Assembly: GCA_025060695.1 (NCBI GenBank)
Contig: JANXBH010000001.1
Span: forward strand, 120,565-184,564
Length of the DNA: 64,000 nucleotides
Direction: 5' to 3'
From: Caldifarciminota bacterium
GTDB lineage: Bacteria > Hydrothermota > Hydrothermia > LBFQ01 > DSFT01
Shown here: positions 51,562 through 60,784 of the stretch, piece by piece
Numbering within the stretch: position 1 is the stretch's first letter
How the letters are laid out: every line of letters starts with the position of its first letter
Notes under the pieces: model-generated
Database searches by the model: none
What the model was told of the DNA's origin: nothing
Seen by the model: only the letters and a program-made list of their open reading frames with translations
Program-made: the position numbers and the translations under genes

Positions 51562-52323
51562 AGGTCCTCTATTTAAAAACGCATTTATCCTACTAAGTGC
51601 TTCCTGTGAACTTCTTGCTCTTGAAATTGTTTCTATACAATAGTCTATAATTTCCTTATCTGTTCTTGGTCTTAGTTTGGTAAGTAATTGCTTTGTGAGT
51701 TTTATACCATTTTTCCCATTTTTCCTGATAATTTTAATAAATTCATTTACCTTTTCATCTAAGTTCTCATGCTTTACAACTTCATGAACAAGTCCCATGT
51801 GCTTAGCAGTATAACTATCAAAGATTTCTCCTGTAAGAAAATATCTTCTTGCATAGCTATCATTTACTTTTCTTATAGAAAATGTTGAAACAACAGCGGG
51901 GACAAGACCAAGTTTAACCTCAGTCCATCCAAACTTTGCACCTTCTTCACTAATTACTATATCACAGCAACTTATTAGACCCATACCACCACCAAGAACA
52001 TATCCATGGACTTTTGAAATTAAAACACAAGAACAACTATCAATAGTTTCGTACATTTTCCACATTAAATATGCGGATTTTCTATTTTCTTCAAATGAAC
52101 TTTCACCCATTCTTTTCATCCAGTCTAAATCAGCTCCCGCACAAAAACTATCACCCTCTCCATAGAGAATAACAACAAGAATATCTTCAGGAATATTACT
52201 AAATGCATGTGTTAGCTCTTCTATTAAATGTTCATTAAAAGCGTTTCTACTTTGAGGTCTATTTAAACCCACATATAAAACATCTTGCTCTTGTAAGATT
52301 TTTAAAAACTTATAATTTTCCAT
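51559..52323 (-). CDS. Enoyl-CoA hydratase/isomerase family protein
   Basis: 254 residues. Crotonase fold with CoA/oxyanion-hole motifs GEGDSFCAGADLDWMKRM and HGYVLGGGMGLISCCDIVI, and the catalytic-region FGWTEVKLGLVPAVVS with one Glu. It is closest in pattern to methylglutaconyl-CoA hydratase-like members of leucine degradation, but the substrate is not certain. Single-gene unit with a -10 ending 8 nt upstream. Confidence 0.88.
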   Translation of the reverse strand: MENYKFLKILQEQDVLYVGLNRPQSRNAFNEHLIEELTHAFSNIPEDILVVILYGEGDSFCAGADLDWMKRMGESSFEENRKSAYLMWKMYETIDSCSCVLISKVHGYVLGGGMGLISCCDIVISEEGAKFGWTEVKLGLVPAVVSTFSIRKVNDSYARRYFLTGEIFDSYTAKHMGLVHEVVKHENLDEKVNEFIKIIRKNGKNGIKLTKQLLTKLRPRTDKEIIDYCIETISRARSSQEALSRINAFLNRGP

Positions 52324-52331
52324 TCTTTGAA

Positions 52332-52337
52332 ATTTTA
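52332..52337 (-). promoter_or_regulatory. -10 element of enoyl-CoA hydratase gene
   Basis: Minus-strand GCCTTAAAATTTC; TAAAAT ends 8 nt before the ATG at 52323. Confidence 0.5.
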
Positions 52338-52352
52338 AGGCAAAAGAAACTT

Positions 52353-52358
52353 TAAAAT
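52353..52358 (+). promoter_or_regulatory. -10 element of GH1 gene
   Basis: AACTTTAAAATTTTT; TAAAAT ends 6 nt before the ATG at 52365. Confidence 0.55.
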
Positions 52359-52364
52359 TTTTTT

Positions 52365-53492
52365 ATGTTATGGGGGAGTGGTATTAGTGCATATCAGGCT
52401 GAGGGTGATAATGTAAATAGCGACTGGTGGGTTTATGATAAAGGAAAAAGTGCAAAAGCAAGTTATTTTTGGTATAAATGGAAAGATGATATTGAACTAT
52501 TAAAACAATTAGGTCAAAACGCATTTAGGTTTTCCTTTGAATGGAGTAGAATTTACAAAAGCGAAAATGAAATAGACTATAGTGCACTTGATACATATAG
52601 AAAAATTGTAGATAAACTCTTAGAATACAATATAGAACCTATCGTTACACTATGGCACTTTAGCAATCCTATTTGGTTTTACAATAAGGGGGGCTGGTTA
52701 AGAAAGGAAAATATTGGTTATTTTCTTGATTTTGTAGAACTAATTAGCAAGTATTTTCAAGATATAAGATATTTTATAATTCTAAATGAGCCAAACGTGT
52801 ATAGTTTTAAAAGTTATGTTGAAGGTTCTTGGCCACCTTGTGAAAAAAGCATAAAAAAAGCATTAATAACTTTAAACAATTTATCAAAAGCCTATATTAA
52901 AGCATATCAAATATTAAAAAATAGCAAAAGACTATTAAGTGTTGCACAAAACTTAGTTATTTTTAGACCTTATAAGCTTTACAATCCAATAAATGTTATT
53001 TCTTCGTTCTTAAATGACAAGTTATATAATTTCCTATTTTTGGACAAGGTAAAAAAATACCTTGACTTTATTGGCATAAATTACTATACGAGAGTTTTTG
53101 TAAAGTTCTTTTCTAATTTTGTATATAAAAAAGATAGGGACAAAAACTGTCTTGGATGGGAGGTCTATCCAAAGGGAATATATATTATTACAAAATTGGT
53201 ATATAGAAAATACAAAAAGCCTATAATGATTACAGAAAATGGCATATGTACTAATAATGACTTTCAAAGAATTAACTTTATAAAGGAACATGTTGAGTAT
53301 ATAAAAAAGTGTATAAAAGAAGGCATTAAAATTATAGGTTATATTTATTGGGCTTTTTTGGACAACTACGAGTGGGCCGAAGGCTTTGGACCAAGGTTTG
53401 GTTTAATAGAGGTAGATTACGAAACAGGAAATAGGAAAATAAGAAATAGTGCTTATTTTTACAGGGAGTTAATATATAATGAAAAAAGATAG
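52365..53492 (+). CDS. Family 1 glycoside hydrolase (beta-glucosidase type)
   Basis: 375 residues, cytoplasmic. GH1 marks: GSGISAYQAEG at the N-terminus, RFSFEWSRIY, TLWHF, acid/base Glu142 in LNEPN, nucleophile Glu291 in ITENG, and YWAFLDNYEWAEGFGPRFGLIEVDY. Shorter than usual GH1 (about 440-470), with inner loops trimmed. Substrate (beta-gluco- or galactosides) cannot be fixed. Overlaps the next gene by 14 bp. Confidence 0.92.
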   Translation: MLWGSGISAYQAEGDNVNSDWWVYDKGKSAKASYFWYKWKDDIELLKQLGQNAFRFSFEWSRIYKSENEIDYSALDTYRKIVDKLLEYNIEPIVTLWHFSNPIWFYNKGGWLRKENIGYFLDFVELISKYFQDIRYFIILNEPNVYSFKSYVEGSWPPCEKSIKKALITLNNLSKAYIKAYQILKNSKRLLSVAQNLVIFRPYKLYNPINVISSFLNDKLYNFLFLDKVKKYLDFIGINYYTRVFVKFFSNFVYKKDRDKNCLGWEVYPKGIYIITKLVYRKYKKPIMITENGICTNNDFQRINFIKEHVEYIKKCIKEGIKIIGYIYWAFLDNYEWAEGFGPRFGLIEVDYETGNRKIRNSAYFYRELIYNEKR

Positions 53493-53871
53493 AACTATAA
53501 AAGACATTTTAAATGTTGTAAAAAAACTTCACTACATATATAGAAAAAACGAAAAAGTATTAGATGAAGTTGTAAATCTTAGAAATGAAATATTACGAAA
53601 GTTTTCACATATTGAAACATCAAAGTTGGCTTTGTTAGAATTAGAGAAATTAGAAAGAAGTGCAAGAAAATTGAGAAAAACTATTAAAAATGATAAGTTT
53701 GGTTTTCGTAAACTTTTTACAATTGTTCTTATTATTTTTAAGATAAAAAACATAAAAGAGTATAGAGACAAAGAAGTTCATATATGGTTGGAAGATAATG
53801 TTGCTATACATTTTGATTTTAAAGATGGTTCAGTTTCTATTACCAAGGATGGAGAAATATTAATTCTGTGA
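53479..53871 (+). CDS. Uncharacterised coiled-coil protein
   Basis: 130 residues, very Lys/Glu/Asn-rich. Residues 10-60 form a helical coiled coil (LDEVVNLRNEILRKFSHIE), followed by a basic segment and a C-terminal beta-like tail (VAIHFDFKDGSVSITKDGEILIL). No family recognised. It sits between GH1 and miaA with overlaps on both sides, so it is translated as part of that unit. Confidence 0.5.
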   Translation: MKKDRTIKDILNVVKKLHYIYRKNEKVLDEVVNLRNEILRKFSHIETSKLALLELEKLERSARKLRKTIKNDKFGFRKLFTIVLIIFKIKNIKEYRDKEVHIWLEDNVAIHFDFKDGSVSITKDGEILIL

Positions 53872-54743
53872 AAATCCCAATTATTACAGGTCAAACCGCA
53901 AGTGGAAAAACAGACCTTGCACAAAAGATAATAGAAAGATATTTGGATTTAGTAGTAATTTCAATTGATTCAAGGAAATTATATAAATACATGGATATAG
54001 GAACTGCAAAACCAAAGTTTCCATATAGAAATCACTATAAAATGATAGATTTAATTGAGCCAAATGAAGTATATAATGTAGGATTGTATTTTAAAAATGC
54101 ACAAATTGAAATAAAAAAGGCACTTGAAAATAATAAAAAAGTTTTACTTGAAGGAGGAACTATTTTATATTTAAAGGCTATAATAGAAGGTCTTAGTATA
54201 TTTCCAGAACCACCTTTGGATGTCATAGAGTATATTAAATCCAAAAAAACAGAAGAGCTATATAGTGAACTTTTAAAGTTAGATAAAGAGAGGGCTATTG
54301 AAATTCATCCAAATGATAGATTTAGAATAGAAAGAAGTTTAATAGTAGTTTTAACTGCAAATATGCCATATAAGGATGCATGCAGGGAATTTTATAAAAA
54401 GCCCGATTTTGAATATGAAGTATATATACTTGAGATTGAAAATAGGGCTTTATATAGGAATATTGAAAATAGAGTAAAAAATATGTTAAATGAGGGGCTC
54501 TTAGATGAAATAAATTTTTTAATTAAGAAATATTCAAAAGATGCAGTTGGATTAAAAAAAACTATTGATTATTTTGAGTTTATTGACTACTTTGAAGGAA
54601 AAATAAGCTTAGAAGATGCAATTAGAAGAACAATAGCAGATACTAAGGAGTTTGCAAGAAGACAAAAAAGATTTTTAAAGCAAGTTCAAGGAAAAAGATT
54701 GAATTCTGATGCTATTTTAAGAAATATCAGGTTTTCTACTTAA
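53868..54743 (+). CDS. miaA: tRNA dimethylallyltransferase
   Basis: 291 residues. Adds dimethylallyl to A37 of tRNAs reading UNN codons. P-loop GQTASGKTDLA (8-18), SIDSRKLYKYMDIGTAKP, LLEGGTILYLKAI, and the insertion RIERSLIV with later FARRQKRFLK are MiaA features. GTG start overlaps the previous stop (GTGA). Its 3' end overlaps the convergent OGG1 gene by 27 bp. Confidence 0.94.
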   Translation: MKIPIITGQTASGKTDLAQKIIERYLDLVVISIDSRKLYKYMDIGTAKPKFPYRNHYKMIDLIEPNEVYNVGLYFKNAQIEIKKALENNKKVLLEGGTILYLKAIIEGLSIFPEPPLDVIEYIKSKKTEELYSELLKLDKERAIEIHPNDRFRIERSLIVVLTANMPYKDACREFYKKPDFEYEVYILEIENRALYRNIENRVKNMLNEGLLDEINFLIKKYSKDAVGLKKTIDYFEFIDYFEGKISLEDAIRRTIADTKEFARRQKRFLKQVQGKRLNSDAILRNIRFST

Positions 54744-55634
54744 TGCATAAAGATACTCTTGAACCCATCCAGCCCACTTTCCATACTTTCTTCTAAAGAA
54801 TGCACTAATAGTTTTATATTCTTTATCAGTTAAACTTCTATTTTCTTTTAAATTTAGTTCATCTCTATAGTATTTAAATACCATATTTTTTATATGAACG
54901 TCTATTGGAAATGCTTCATCAAAGTCTAACGAAAATAACAATATGCAGTCAGCTATCTTATTTCCAATTCCTTTTATTGAAGTTAGGGTTTGGTGTGCTA
55001 ACTCGTAATTGTAGTTTACTAACTTATAAAGATTAAAGCCATTTAGGACATGTTTTGAAAACTCAATAGCACTAATAACTCTATTTTCAAACCTTACTGG
55101 CAATTCTTTTAAGTCTTCTACTTTTAATTTAGATATAAACTCAGGAGTTGGAAATATTAGGTCTTTTGAATACTTCTTTGACAATAAGTAAACGCTTTTT
55201 GCTATATTATATACAGTATTTTGTGCAGAAAATATAAAAGTTATCGTGGTTTCAAATGGTTCTTGCCTTAATATTCTAATTCCTCTATGAATTAGTGCAT
55301 CTTTTAGTATTCTATCCTTTTCCATAATTCTATATAGCTCAGTAATGTTTTTATCAAATTTAAAATAAAAGTGCAAAAATTCTTCAATATTTAAGGTTTT
55401 TCCTATTTGTGGAATATAGAACTTATCGCTACTTGATTTATAGTAAATATAATCTTTCTCCTGCTTTAAAGCTAAAAAATTGTTATATACTATACTCCAA
55501 ATAAAGCCTTCACCATCTAATTTTGCATAACTAAACTTACCATCTCTATACAAACCCCATCTAAATGCCTGACCACAAGTTAACGTCTTATATAAGTCTA
55601 AATCATCTAAAATCTTAAATTTCCCTTGAACCAT
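54717..55634 (-). CDS. ogg: OGG1-type 8-oxoguanine DNA glycosylase/lyase
   Basis: 305 residues with the eukaryote-like OGG1 layout: N-terminal antiparallel domain with LTCGQAFRWG (18-27), then the HhH-GPD domain with SIKGIGNKIADC holding the catalytic Lys226 and PIDVHI with Asp245. It excises 8-oxoG opposite C and cleaves the strand. The N-terminal domain separates it from the shorter archaeal Ogg2/AGOG types. Starts inside the nuoG 3' end (20 bp overlap). Confidence 0.9.
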   Translation of the reverse strand: MVQGKFKILDDLDLYKTLTCGQAFRWGLYRDGKFSYAKLDGEGFIWSIVYNNFLALKQEKDYIYYKSSSDKFYIPQIGKTLNIEEFLHFYFKFDKNITELYRIMEKDRILKDALIHRGIRILRQEPFETTITFIFSAQNTVYNIAKSVYLLSKKYSKDLIFPTPEFISKLKVEDLKELPVRFENRVISAIEFSKHVLNGFNLYKLVNYNYELAHQTLTSIKGIGNKIADCILLFSLDFDEAFPIDVHIKNMVFKYYRDELNLKENRSLTDKEYKTISAFFRRKYGKWAGWVQEYLYALSRKPDIS

Positions 55635-57978
55635 ACTTATTTAAATATAGATTAATCTTGCTATCAAAGAAAAGAGGTCTATAGATTAATACATTATCTA
55701 CTACATTTTCATTTACCACTATACTAAACTCTTCATCTTCTAATTTGAACTTTTCGTCAATAGACAAACTTGCTATAGTCTTTGAATTTGCCTCTATAGT
55801 CCTTATATATGGCTTTATATAACTATAGAATATTTCGCATCTGGATGCATAATATGAGCTTTTGTATATATGAGGAGAGAGAATAACTAAAGGTTTTACT
55901 TCTTTTGCTTCTGGTTCAATAAGTTTAAGATTTTTATATCGCATTGGATATTTTGCTAAATCATACTCATAATACTTAATTAGCTTTCTTATGCTTGGTA
56001 TAAATGGAGGATAGTTTCTATACCTTGGTCTCTTATCAAAATCCACTTCACTATAATAGTAAATCTCTTTTTTCATGAGTTTTCTAATATCTTCAATTGA
56101 GTCTATTTTTAAAGAAATGCCAAATCTTTTAATCAAACCTTTAAATATCCACCATGAAGGCATACTGTCTTCATAATTTAATAGTGCTTGCTTGTGTATT
56201 TGAACTCTTCCTTCAGTATTCGTTCTAGAGCCATCCTCTTCAAATATTGTAGTTTCTGGCAAGATATATTTTGCATACTTTATAGAATAGTCAGCAAAAG
56301 GAGAAATATATATAACAATAGGTATTTTACTTAATGCACTTTCAATTTCAGACCTGTTAGGATATTCTAATAATAAGTCCGTATGCCATAAAAATAGAAC
56401 TTTTATTTTTCCTAAGTTTGCCTTCTCTATAATCTCATATATACTTTTATCCTTAAAGCCTACATCTATAAATCCCTGTTTATTTGGTTTTGTTCTTAAT
56501 ATTAAAACTTTGGCATTATCATGATAAATACTTGCTATTAGAAGATTTCTCAAAACTCTATATGGCAAGTTATCAGGTAATATTAATACAGTCTTTCCCC
56601 GAAATTCATTATTTTTAACTTTTAGTGAAAGTTCATATGCAACTTTTTCAATCTCATATGGATGAAATATAATACCTTTTGCCCAATTTTCAAGTATATA
56701 TCTTTCCTTATAGTAATTATATACAAAAATATTAGCTCCATTTCTGCTTGACCTAATTAGTCTTATTCCAAGAATAGGAAAGCTATTTTTAATATCTCCA
56801 AAAATAATAATATTCTTAGCATCGTCTATATCACTTATGGTAGCATTTGATATAGAATATCCAAAAACCTCTTCAATAGCATCCTCTCCTATCTCTGAAA
56901 AGCCTACATTTTCAGTAAATAGTATTTCCTTAAATAGTATCTTTGAAAGATATGCGCTTTCGTTTGAACTTCTTGCAGAGGTAATAAGTGCCACTTCTTC
57001 ACTATTTACATCTTTTATATCACTATAAATTGCATCTAATATGTATTCCCAATTTACACTTCTATATGTGCCATTTTCCTTTATTGTAGGATATGCTATT
57101 CTATTGTTTGCATTTATCCAACTATAGGAATATCTTTCCCTATCTGAAAGCCAATAGTCATTTACTTTTGGATTATCTCTTGAGGTTATTCTATATACTT
57201 TAAATAAGTTAGTTCTTCTTCCACCGATTTCAAATGGTCCTCTACTCTTTGGATATTTCTTTCTTATATCTACATAAATATTAGAACCAATTGAATCATC
57301 AGGAGCAATGCTTTCAATACTTTCTATTTCCCAAGGTCTTGCCTTAAATTTATAACTTCCATCATTTATTGCACCAAGCGGACATATTTCCCACATATTA
57401 CCAGAGAATTCATTTTCAATAATTTCCTTTTTCCATACTCCAAATACTTCATACCACCCTCTATTGTAAGTTCCCCATTCAGTTCCTCCACCAATCAAAT
57501 GAAAGAATCTACTACATCTATCGCACTCAATACACCTGTTCGGATACAAGTCTAAAAATGGACTAAAGTTCTTTCTTTCAAATTCTCTTTTTGGAAATTC
57601 ATATCTACTCCTATCACTACCAAATCTTAATGTTAATTCCTGTAAATCGCACTCCCCTCCAGCATCACAAGTAGGACAATCAAGTGGATGATTTAATAGT
57701 AAAAGTTCTAATACACCTTTTTGAATATCATTTTTAATTACATTACTATTAGTAATAATTTCCATGTTTTCTTGACATAATGTGGCACAAGCAGGCATAA
57801 TCCTTGTGCTATTTGAAATTCTTACTTCTACATTGCAAATTCTACAAGCTGCAACATAAGGCATTTTTGGATGATAACAAAAAACAGGAATAAATATATT
57901 ATTTCTCCAAGCAACTTCTAATATAGTTTCCCCATCTTTAAATTCATATTCTTTTTTGTCTATTACAATCTTTGGCAT
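55615..57978 (-). CDS. nuoG: NADH-quinone oxidoreductase subunit G (NuoG-like)
   Basis: 787 residues. N-terminal [2Fe-2S] ferredoxin domain (CYHPKMPYVAACRICNVEV, PACAT), His-Cys3 [4Fe-4S] motif HPLDCPTCDAGGECDL, a further cluster region RCIECDRCSRF with CPLGA, then a molybdopterin-oxidoreductase-like fold (about 270-700). In complex I it carries electrons from NuoF to NuoI. No nuoE, nuoF or other nuo genes flank it, so it may belong to a dispersed complex I or another hydrogenase/dehydrogenase. Leaderless-type promoter. Confidence 0.88.
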   Translation of the reverse strand: MPKIVIDKKEYEFKDGETILEVAWRNNIFIPVFCYHPKMPYVAACRICNVEVRISNSTRIMPACATLCQENMEIITNSNVIKNDIQKGVLELLLLNHPLDCPTCDAGGECDLQELTLRFGSDRSRYEFPKREFERKNFSPFLDLYPNRCIECDRCSRFFHLIGGGTEWGTYNRGWYEVFGVWKKEIIENEFSGNMWEICPLGAINDGSYKFKARPWEIESIESIAPDDSIGSNIYVDIRKKYPKSRGPFEIGGRRTNLFKVYRITSRDNPKVNDYWLSDRERYSYSWINANNRIAYPTIKENGTYRSVNWEYILDAIYSDIKDVNSEEVALITSARSSNESAYLSKILFKEILFTENVGFSEIGEDAIEEVFGYSISNATISDIDDAKNIIIFGDIKNSFPILGIRLIRSSRNGANIFVYNYYKERYILENWAKGIIFHPYEIEKVAYELSLKVKNNEFRGKTVLILPDNLPYRVLRNLLIASIYHDNAKVLILRTKPNKQGFIDVGFKDKSIYEIIEKANLGKIKVLFLWHTDLLLEYPNRSEIESALSKIPIVIYISPFADYSIKYAKYILPETTIFEEDGSRTNTEGRVQIHKQALLNYEDSMPSWWIFKGLIKRFGISLKIDSIEDIRKLMKKEIYYYSEVDFDKRPRYRNYPPFIPSIRKLIKYYEYDLAKYPMRYKNLKLIEPEAKEVKPLVILSPHIYKSSYYASRCEIFYSYIKPYIRTIEANSKTIASLSIDEKFKLEDEEFSIVVNENVVDNVLIYRPLFFDSKINLYLNKYGSREI

Positions 57979-57985
57979 ATTTAAA

Positions 57986-57991
57986 ATTTTA
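57986..57991 (-). promoter_or_regulatory. -10 element of nuoG-ogg unit
   Basis: Minus-strand AGTTTAAAATTTTA; TAAAAT ends 7 nt before the ATG at 57978 and touches the uvrC stop. Confidence 0.55.
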
Positions 57992-59764
57992 AACTTTTAA
58001 ATATAGATGTATCTTTCTTGCAAGTTTTTCACCAATACCCGGAACCTTCTTTAACTCTTCAATACTTGCTTTTCTAATTTTCTCTATACTTCCAAAATAC
58101 CTAATAAGTTCAAGTTTTTTTCTTTCGGATATTCCTGGTATAGTGTCTAAAATTGAAGTTTTTGGCAGTTTTTCCCTTAGTTTTCTTTGATACTGAAGGG
58201 CAAATCTATGAGCTTCATTTCTAATATGTTGAATTAGTCTTAAAGCAAGGGAATGAACTGGTAAGCTTATAACTTTTCCATTTTCTAATACTATTTCTTC
58301 ATACCTTTTTGCAAGTGCTATAGCTCTTATGCTCAAGTTAAATTCTCTTATAACTTTTAAAGCACTATTTAGCTGACCTATACCACCATCTATAAGTATT
58401 AAATCTGGCAAATCCTTATTTTCCTCCAATAGTCTTCTAATTCTTCTCCTTACTACTTCCTCAATAGACTTATAATCATCTATCTTTCTATCTTTTAAGT
58501 TTTTTATTTTATACCTTCTATATTCCCTCTTTTGCGGTCTTCCATTTATAAATACTACTACTGAGCCTACTTTACCTTCTCCATAGTAATGAGATATATC
58601 TATTGCCTCAATTCTTTCAACCTTTTCTAATTTTAATAACTTCTTTAGTTCTTCAATTGAAGGATGCTCTTGCTTTTTAGATAAACTATTTACATATCTT
58701 TTTAAATTCTCTTCTGCATTTTCCATAGCAATTCTATAAGTTTTCATTTCTTCACTATTTGGCTTTCTAATTATAATATCCCTATTTATCCTTGAGCTAA
58801 TAAGATTTTTAAAATCATTTAAAAATTCTTCTGAGAATTCGTAGTCTATAACTAATGACCTAAAATTCAAAAGAGCATTTTCGTAGTGAGTTAAAATAAA
58901 TTTTTCTATATGATTGTCTAATGAAGAGGTAATGATATATTCTTCTTTTCCTATTACTCTACCATTTCTCCATATAATTTTTGAAATGCTGGTGTATTTA
59001 TTAGATATAGCATAGCCAATAAAGTCTCTATCTTCGCTCCCATCAGTCCAAATGCCATTTGTATTAGAAATTTCCAAGATAGCCCTTAGACCATCCCTTA
59101 ACTTTATTGCCTTTTCAAACTTTAACTCTTTTACACTACTTTCTATTTCTTCCCTTAGGTATTTTTCAATACTTTCAGTATTTCCCTTTAGTAGTTCAAT
59201 TGCAAGGCTAACACTCTTATTGTATTCTTCTTTACTTATTATTTTTGCACAAGGTCCAGAGCACCTTCCTATGTGATATTCTATACAAAGCTTATGTTTT
59301 TTTTCTGAAGGAAGTCTTAGATTGCAGTTTCTTATTTTAAATATCTCTCTTGTAATAGATATTAGTTTTCTTGGAAAAGAAGGATTCACATACGGACCAA
59401 AGTATATTTTATTTTGTTCTTTTGTATTTCTTGTTATTTCAATTCTTGGAAATTCTTCTTTTGTAATTGCTATATAGGGATATGGTTCTCCTTTTAGTTT
59501 TATGTTATATGGAGGGTCATACTTTCTAATTAGTGAAAGTTCTAATAAGAGTGCGGATTTTTCATCGTCAGTAATAATATAGTCAATACTATTGGATTTT
59601 TCAATTAGTTCAATAACTTTTTGGGATTTATCACTTAAATACGAACTTAATCTATTCTTTAAGTTTATTGCTTTTCCTACATATAGGACCTTTTCGTTTT
59701 TTTTAAATAGATATACTCCTGGCTTTTCTGGAACATTTTCTAAGATTTTCCTTAAATCTATCAT
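57989..59764 (-). CDS. uvrC: Excinuclease ABC subunit C
   Basis: 591 residues. GIY-YIG nuclease at the N-terminus (PGVYLFKKNEKVLYVGKA), a cysteine-containing segment (CIEYHIGRCSGPC), a UVR motif (about 205-240), the RNase H-like 5' nuclease with EAIDISHYYG and LILIDGGIGQL, and a C-terminal helix-hairpin-helix pair (ILDTIPGISERKK, LKKVPGIGEKLA). It makes both incisions in nucleotide excision repair. Its start overlaps the purQ stop (ATGA). Confidence 0.96.
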   Translation of the reverse strand: MIDLRKILENVPEKPGVYLFKKNEKVLYVGKAINLKNRLSSYLSDKSQKVIELIEKSNSIDYIITDDEKSALLLELSLIRKYDPPYNIKLKGEPYPYIAITKEEFPRIEITRNTKEQNKIYFGPYVNPSFPRKLISITREIFKIRNCNLRLPSEKKHKLCIEYHIGRCSGPCAKIISKEEYNKSVSLAIELLKGNTESIEKYLREEIESSVKELKFEKAIKLRDGLRAILEISNTNGIWTDGSEDRDFIGYAISNKYTSISKIIWRNGRVIGKEEYIITSSLDNHIEKFILTHYENALLNFRSLVIDYEFSEEFLNDFKNLISSRINRDIIIRKPNSEEMKTYRIAMENAEENLKRYVNSLSKKQEHPSIEELKKLLKLEKVERIEAIDISHYYGEGKVGSVVVFINGRPQKREYRRYKIKNLKDRKIDDYKSIEEVVRRRIRRLLEENKDLPDLILIDGGIGQLNSALKVIREFNLSIRAIALAKRYEEIVLENGKVISLPVHSLALRLIQHIRNEAHRFALQYQRKLREKLPKTSILDTIPGISERKKLELIRYFGSIEKIRKASIEELKKVPGIGEKLARKIHLYLKV

Positions 59765-60426
59765 TTTAGAAAATCATAAATACTTTTAAATAGTCTATAT
59801 CCATCTTTTGAGCCTTCAGAAAGTATACCATCAAATCTCCTTTCAGGATGAGGCATAAGCCCCAAAACATTAAATTTTCTATTTAAAATACCCGCAATAT
59901 TCATAATAGAACCATTAGGATTATCTACATATTCAAAGCATACTAAGTTATCTTTATATAAACTTTTTGGATTTTCATGAAAATATCTTCCATCTGAGTG
60001 TGCAATTGGAATTTTTAGAATTTCACCTTTTTCATAATATTTCGTAAACGGACTATCATTATTTATTACCTTGATTTCTATTAGCTTGCATATAAATCTA
60101 TTATTTACATTTCTTAAAAGACCACCTTCTAAGATATTTGCTTCGGTTAATATTTGAAAACCATTGCAAATACCAAGCAATAATCCCATTTCTTTTTCTA
60201 TAAATTCATATATACTTTCCATTATTGGAGAAAACTTTGCAATTGCACCCGGTCTTAAGTAGTCTCCATAGGAAAATCCACCAGGTAAAACTATTAGTCT
60301 ATAGTTAAAAATATTTTTTTCCTTATGAAATACGAAGTCTACATCAAAATTTAATTTCTTTAGGGCATAATAAACATCTCTATCACAATTTGAACCCGGA
60401 AATACTACAACTCCAGCCTTTATCAT
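59761..60426 (-). CDS. purQ: FGAM synthase subunit PurQ (glutaminase)
   Basis: 221 residues. Class I glutamine amidotransferase giving ammonia to PurL in purine synthesis. FPGSNCDRD near the N-terminus, LPGGFSYGDYLRPGAIA, nucleophile Cys in LLGICNGFQ (residue 86-87) and the HPERR motif near the C-terminus with its upstream His. Overlaps sufT-like and uvrC by 4 bp on each side. No purL or purS in the window. Confidence 0.95.
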   Translation of the reverse strand: MIKAGVVVFPGSNCDRDVYYALKKLNFDVDFVFHKEKNIFNYRLIVLPGGFSYGDYLRPGAIAKFSPIMESIYEFIEKEMGLLLGICNGFQILTEANILEGGLLRNVNNRFICKLIEIKVINNDSPFTKYYEKGEILKIPIAHSDGRYFHENPKSLYKDNLVCFEYVDNPNGSIMNIAGILNRKFNVLGLMPHPERRFDGILSEGSKDGYRLFKSIYDFLK

Positions 60427-60743
60427 ATATTAAAGCCATACGTCCTTAAAACTTCCCTTCCATCTTCAGTAATTCTATCCATGGTCCAAGGTGGTTCAAA
60501 TGTAATTTCTACATTTACATCAGTTATGCCTTCTATTTGCATAAGTTTATCTTTTATTTCAAAAGCAATAGTATCTCCAATAGGACAACCTGGTGCAGTC
60601 AACGTCATCAATATATCTACTTTTCCCTCTTCAGTAATCTCAATACCATATATTAATCCAAGATCTACTATATTTACAGGTATTTCTGGGTCGTATACTG
60701 TTTTAAGAACTTCAATAATATGCTCTTTTTTAATAGTAGTCAT
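60423..60743 (-). CDS. MIP18/DUF59-family Fe-S assembly protein (SufT/PaaD-like)
   Basis: 106 residues. DUF59 domain: VLKTVYDPEIPVNIVDLGLIYGI, MTLTAPGCPIGDTI with the conserved cysteine, and VEITFEPPWTMDRI. The family helps to mature Fe-S proteins; likely clients here include LipA, NadA and NuoG. First gene of a sufT-purQ-uvrC unit, with TAAAAT ending 6 nt before the ATG. Confidence 0.9.
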   Translation of the reverse strand: MTTIKKEHIIEVLKTVYDPEIPVNIVDLGLIYGIEITEEGKVDILMTLTAPGCPIGDTIAFEIKDKLMQIEGITDVNVEITFEPPWTMDRITEDGREVLRTYGFNI

Positions 60744-60749
60744 ATAAAA

Positions 60750-60755
60750 ATTTTA
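60750..60755 (-). promoter_or_regulatory. -10 element of sufT-purQ-uvrC unit
   Basis: Minus-strand AGCTTTAAAATTTTT; TAAAAT ends 6 nt before the ATG at 60743. Confidence 0.55.
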
Positions 60756-60771
60756 AAGCTCATAAATACTT

Positions 60772-60777
60772 TATAAT
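60772..60777 (+). promoter_or_regulatory. -10 element of peptidase-barrel gene
   Basis: TACTTTATAATTTTGG; TATAAT ends 7 nt before the ATG at 60785. The in-frame TTG at 60779 and GTG at 60782 lie only 1-4 nt from the -10 and are less likely starts. Confidence 0.55.
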
Positions 60778-60784
60778 TTTGGTG

